From: Bacillus sp. USDA818B3_A
GTDB taxonomy: Bacteria > Bacillota > Bacilli > Bacillales > Cytobacillaceae
Assembly: GCF_009928415.1 (NCBI RefSeq)
Contig: NZ_JAABNN010000009.1
Location: forward strand, 88,381-152,380
Length of the DNA: 64,000 bases
Direction of reading: 5' to 3'
The notes below the pieces were generated by a model, which saw nothing but the letters and a program-made list of their open reading frames with translations, was not told where the DNA came from and did no database searches. Made by a program: the position numbers and the translations under genes. This document shows positions 63,923 through 64,000 of the stretch, piece after piece (positions within the stretch are counted from its first letter, which is position 1; every line of letters starts with the position of its first letter).

Positions 63923-64000
63923 GTGTTGATTTCCGCTCCAGGCGCTCGCTTTCCGCGGGCGTGCCGGGGAGCCTCCTGATATGAACGAAACTGTCAAGGC
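63923..64000. repeat. Bacillus-type intergenic repeat at the window edge
   Basis: GTGTTGATTTCCGCTCC-AGGCGCTCGCTTTCC-GCGGGCG and onward, with the dyad CGCTCGC / GCGGGCG. I recall near-identical blocks in many Bacillus genomes; a shortened copy lies at 33997-34041. It is cut by the end of the window. Confidence 0.65.

Overview
The window is a stretch of chromosome from a spore-forming member of the Bacillaceae. Genes on the minus strand run in nearly the order of the Bacillus subtilis ywi/ywj/ywk/ywl region and atp operon: speB, ywiB-argS, clsB, fadF-acdA, rpoE, pyrG, ywjG, spo0F, fbaA, murA, rho, rpmE, tdk, prfA-prmC, spoIIR, ywlB to ywlG, glyA, upp, atp. SpoIIR, Spo0F and an SspH-type spore protein show that it sporulates. 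An 11-subunit-type nuo operon after atp and a fused isobutyryl-CoA mutase point to the Neobacillus / Bacillus cereus side of the family rather than B. subtilis itself; the genus is inference.

Layout. 1-6.3 kb: complex I operon nuoA-B-C-D-H-I-J-K-L (nuoL runs off the window), with a very long Ala/Lys-rich extension on NuoC and a set of tandem hairpins between nuoK and nuoL. 6.7-15.8 kb: an accessory block between atpC and nuoA, with a YitT-type membrane protein and an Amadori-product (fructoselysine-type) cluster: GntR/UTRA regulator, FrlC-like epimerase, FrlB deglycase, FrlD-like kinase, a second SIS-domain deglycase and an ABC sugar importer. 16.1-23.6 kb: complete F1Fo ATP synthase operon. 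23.9-26.1 kb: secreted Vpr-like subtilisin. 26.3-36.1 kb: upp, glyA, ywlG, rpiB, ywlE, mntP, ywlC, ywlB, spoIIR, prmC, prfA. 36.2-46.7 kb: lipoprotein, tdk, rpmE, rho, murA, fbaA, spo0F / ywjG, pyrG, rpoE and a small membrane protein. 46.9-57.9 kb: a fatty-acid / branched-chain acyl-CoA operon (fadF, thiolase, hydroxyacyl-CoA dehydrogenase, two acyl-CoA dehydrogenases, TetR regulator, icmF) read from a promoter overlapped by a strong FadR-type operator. 58-64 kb: clsB, uvsE, sspH, argS-ywiB, speB.

Regulatory and repeat content is the most interesting part. A 13-bp sequence (GGTGACAGGCACC or its complement) occurs nine times exactly, mostly just 3' of stop codons and often in pairs 39 or 48 bp apart, and once inside prmC where it lengthens the protein in frame. 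About ten DnaA-box matches cluster around the start of ywlC. The pyrG leader has the GGGCTCC start and attenuator hairpin expected for CTP-sensing reiterative transcription. spo0F has a sigma-H-like promoter. No rRNA, tRNA, CRISPR array, prophage or insertion sequence with a transposase was seen.
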